DNA from: Promicromonospora sp. Populi
GTDB lineage: Bacteria > Actinomycetota > Actinomycetes > Actinomycetales > Cellulomonadaceae
DNA length: 64,000 bases
NCBI RefSeq assembly: GCF_041081105.1
Contig: NZ_CP163528.1
Span: 4,836,001-4,900,000 of the forward strand
Reading direction: 5' to 3'
Position numbers and translations under genes: made by a program. Shown piece by piece: positions 62,020 to 64,000 of this stretch. Position 1 is the stretch's first letter; every line of letters starts with the position of its first letter. A model generated the notes under the pieces. It searched no databases. It worked only from the letters and a program-made list of their open reading frames with translations, and was not told where the DNA came from.

Positions 62020-63543
62020 ATGCGGCTCGAGCTGCGCGGCATCACGAAGCGCTTCGGCGCGCTCGTCGCGAACGACCACATCGACCTGGTGGTTCAGCCA
62101 GGCGAGGTCCACTCGCTCCTGGGCGAGAACGGGGCTGGCAAGTCCACCCTGATGAACGTGCTCTACGGCCTGTACGACGCCGACGAGGGTGAGATCCTGC
62201 TGGACGACGTCGTCCAGAGCTTCTCCGGCCCCGGCGACGCGATGGGCGCGGGCATCGGCATGGTGCACCAGCACTTCATGCTCGTACCCGTCTTTACCGT
62301 CGCGGAGAACGTGATGCTCGGCCACGAGCAGACCCGGGGCGGCGGACGCCTGGACCTGGAGGCGGCCCGCGCGCAGGTGCGCGAGATCTCCGCACGGTTC
62401 GGGTTTCACGTGGACCCGGACGCCCTGGTGGAGGACCTGCCGGTGGGTGTGCAGCAGCGTGTCGAGATCATCAAGGCGCTCTCCCGGAACGCCGACGTGC
62501 TGGTCTTCGACGAGCCGACGGCGGTGCTCACCCCGCAGGAGACCGACGAGCTGATGGCGATCATGCGCCAGCTGCGCGACGAGGGCGCTGCGATCGTGTT
62601 CATCACCCACAAGCTGCGCGAGGTGCGCGAGGTGGCGGACCGCATCACGGTGATCCGGCACGGCAAGGTGGTGGGCGAGGCCAGCCCGACGGCGTCGGAC
62701 AGCGAGCTCGCCTCGCTGATGGTGGGCCGCTCCGTGGAGCTGACCGTGCACAAGGAAGCGCCCACCCTGCACGACAACGGCCTGAAGGTGACCGACCTGG
62801 TCGTCACCAGCGAGTCCGGCACGGTAGTGGTGGACGACGTCAGCTTCGAGGTGCGCGGCGGCGAGGTGCTCGTCATCGCGGGGGTGCAGGGCAACGGGCA
62901 GACCGAGCTCACCGAGGCCCTCATCGGGCTGCAGGGCGACGTGTCAGGGAGCATCACGCTCGACGGCAAGGAGCTGGCGGGCCGGTCCGTGCGGCAGATC
63001 CTCGACGCGGGTGTGGGCTTCGTGCCCGAGGACCGCAACCTGGACGGCTTGATCGGGGAGTTCACCGTCGCCGAGAACCTCATGCTCGACCGCTCCGACG
63101 GGCCGCCGTTCGTGAAGCGGGGCGCCCTGCAGCTCGCCTACCGCGACCAGTTCGCGGGCGAGAAGGTCGCCGAGTTCGACGTCCGCACGCAGGGCATCAC
63201 CACCCCGGTGGGGCGCCTGTCCGGCGGTAACCAGCAGAAGGTGGTGCTCGCGCGCGAGCTGTCGCGCGACCTGCGCCTGTTCGTCGCCGCGCAGCCGACG
63301 CGCGGCGTGGACGTGGGCTCCATCGAGTTCATCCACAAGCGGATCGTCGCCACGCGCGACGCCGGCGTCCCCGTGGTGGTGGTCTCCACCGAGCTGGACG
63401 AGGCCGTGGCGCTGGCCGACCGGATCATGGTGATGTATCGCGGCACGGTCGTGGGCATCGTGCCCGCGGACACCCCGCGCGACGTGCTGGGCCTGATGAT
63501 GGCGGGGATCTCGCCTGAGGACGCGAAGGAGGACGTCGCGTGA
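62020..63543 (+). CDS. Nucleoside-type ABC transporter ATP-binding protein (two NBDs)
   Basis: The 507-residue protein has two ABC domains, the layout of sugar and nucleoside importers. Domain 1: GENGAGKSTLM, LPVGVQQRVEI (signature variant), VLVFDEPTAVLTP. Domain 2: GVQGNGQTELTE (degenerate Walker A), LSGGNQQKVVLA, LFVAAQPTRGVDVGS (no Asp-Glu pair). So the second site is the catalytically weak one, as in the family. GGAAGGA lies upstream of the ATG at 62020. Its stop overlaps the permease start as GTGA. Confidence 0.94.
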   Translation: MRLELRGITKRFGALVANDHIDLVVQPGEVHSLLGENGAGKSTLMNVLYGLYDADEGEILLDDVVQSFSGPGDAMGAGIGMVHQHFMLVPVFTVAENVMLGHEQTRGGGRLDLEAARAQVREISARFGFHVDPDALVEDLPVGVQQRVEIIKALSRNADVLVFDEPTAVLTPQETDELMAIMRQLRDEGAAIVFITHKLREVREVADRITVIRHGKVVGEASPTASDSELASLMVGRSVELTVHKEAPTLHDNGLKVTDLVVTSESGTVVVDDVSFEVRGGEVLVIAGVQGNGQTELTEALIGLQGDVSGSITLDGKELAGRSVRQILDAGVGFVPEDRNLDGLIGEFTVAENLMLDRSDGPPFVKRGALQLAYRDQFAGEKVAEFDVRTQGITTPVGRLSGGNQQKVVLARELSRDLRLFVAAQPTRGVDVGSIEFIHKRIVATRDAGVPVVVVSTELDEAVALADRIMVMYRGTVVGIVPADTPRDVLGLMMAGISPEDAKEDVA

Positions 63544-64000
63544 GCGCCGAAGACACCGAGAGCCGCCTGGCCAAGGCGTTGCAGCAGACGATGAGCAGCC
63601 CCTGGACCGTGTCCGTGGGCGCCGTGCTGCTGGCCGTCGTGGCGGGCTCGATCATGATCGCCTTCACGAACGAGGGGGTGCAGGCCGCCTCGACGTACTT
63701 CTTCGCTCGACCCGGCGACACCTTCGTCGCGCTGGGCCAGGCGATCGGCGGCGCGTACTCGGCGCTGTTCCGCGGCTCGGTGGTGAACCTGCAGGCGCCG
63801 GACTTCGTCACCGCGATCCGGCCGCTCACCGAGACGCTCAGCTACGCGACGCCGCTCATCGCGGCGGGCCTCGGCGTGGCGCTCGCGTTCCGGGCCGGGC
63901 TGTTCAACATCGGCGGCCAGGGGCAGATGCTCGTGGCGGCCGCCGCGGCAGGCTGGGTGGGCTTCGGTGTCAGCGGCGTGCCGTTCCCGCTGCACCTGCT
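63540..64000 (+). CDS. Nucleoside-type ABC transporter permease (3' partial)
   Basis: The gene runs off the window after 153 codons. The visible part has a helix near 25-45 (VGAVLLAVVAGSIMIAF), an outer region with TYFFARPGDTF, then PLIAAGLGVALAFRAGLFNI and the diagnostic GGQGQMLVAAAAAGWVGFG of BPD_transp_2 (BmpB-type) permeases. The GTG overlaps the ATPase stop as GTGA. Further permease and nucleoside-catabolism genes are expected downstream, from related operons. Confidence 0.92.
   Translation, partial: MSAEDTESRLAKALQQTMSSPWTVSVGAVLLAVVAGSIMIAFTNEGVQAASTYFFARPGDTFVALGQAIGGAYSALFRGSVVNLQAPDFVTAIRPLTETLSYATPLIAAGLGVALAFRAGLFNIGGQGQMLVAAAAAGWVGFGVSGVPFPLHL

Overview
The window reads as a chromosomal stretch of a high-GC Gram-positive bacterium in the Actinomycetota, most likely order Micrococcales near the Promicromonosporaceae/Cellulomonadaceae. 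The reasons are GTG starts, 4-base ATGA/GTGA start-stop overlaps, many apparent leaderless -10 boxes, a fused two-NBD oligopeptide ABC ATPase, and gene neighbourhoods that match those known from Mycobacterium tuberculosis (phoH2/fum/xseB/xseA/lytB2; dapD/dapE/LOG/folP; methyltransferase/sigE/rseA/htrA/tatB). The genus is an inference. No rRNA, tRNA, CRISPR array, transposase or phage gene was recognised.

Layout. 0-5.9 kb: PIN-PhoH ATPase (5' cut by the window edge), a GPP34-family protein behind an orphan iron-box-like site, then on the minus strand xseB, a frameshifted PfkB sugar kinase, a beta-carbonic anhydrase and fumC. 5.9-12.4 kb: an accessory block that separates xseB from xseA, holding an ABC-F ATPase, an NmrA-like oxidoreductase, an ECF41-type sigma factor, a methyltransferase, an epoxide hydrolase and an APH-fold kinase. 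12.4-21 kb: xseA, ispH, rmuC, a two-gene ABC exporter, a pentapeptide/DinB protein and ychF. 21-35.7 kb: a second accessory region with a sulfite-oxidase-like molybdoenzyme, a tiny cationic Trp/Lys peptide coupled to a LysE exporter, a carboxyethylornithine-synthase-like dehydrogenase, a DEDDh exonuclease, a coupled esterase pair, and a tightly overlapped operon of a membrane-anchored solute-binding protein, an unrecognised two-TM protein and an MFS carrier. 35.9-42.3 kb: an Opp/Dpp-type peptide ABC importer. 42.4-47.7 kb: lysine/peptidoglycan precursor genes dapD and dapE (divergent), a LOG-like protein, folP and a DUF3117 protein. 47.7-54.4 kb: the envelope-stress cluster (methyltransferase, SigE, zinc anti-sigma factor, HtrA protease, TatB), then trpS, a 2H phosphoesterase and a BrkB-like membrane protein. 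54.4-58 kb: sdhCDAB. 58.1-64 kb: a mannose-1-phosphate guanylyltransferase, an M20 amidohydrolase and the start of a nucleoside-type BMP ABC importer that runs off the window.

How the parts work together. fumC and sdhCDAB supply adjacent TCA-cycle steps. sigE-rseA-htrA are chained by 4-base overlaps and form a sensor/response unit for envelope damage, with tatB next door. Two SBP-dependent importers (peptides, nucleosides) each carry strong hairpins right after the SBP gene, which would favour SBP over the membrane parts. The ECF41 gene lies tail-to-tail with an oxidoreductase whose upstream region carries an ECF41-like promoter.

The most interesting loci are the 49-residue W/K/R-rich peptide gene translationally coupled to lysE, the coupled SBP/unknown/MFS operon, the apparent one-base frameshift that splits the PfkB kinase, an apparent ATC start in the sigE-linked methyltransferase, and an orphan DtxR/IdeR-type iron box. 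All assignments come from reading sequence and translations; no database search was run.
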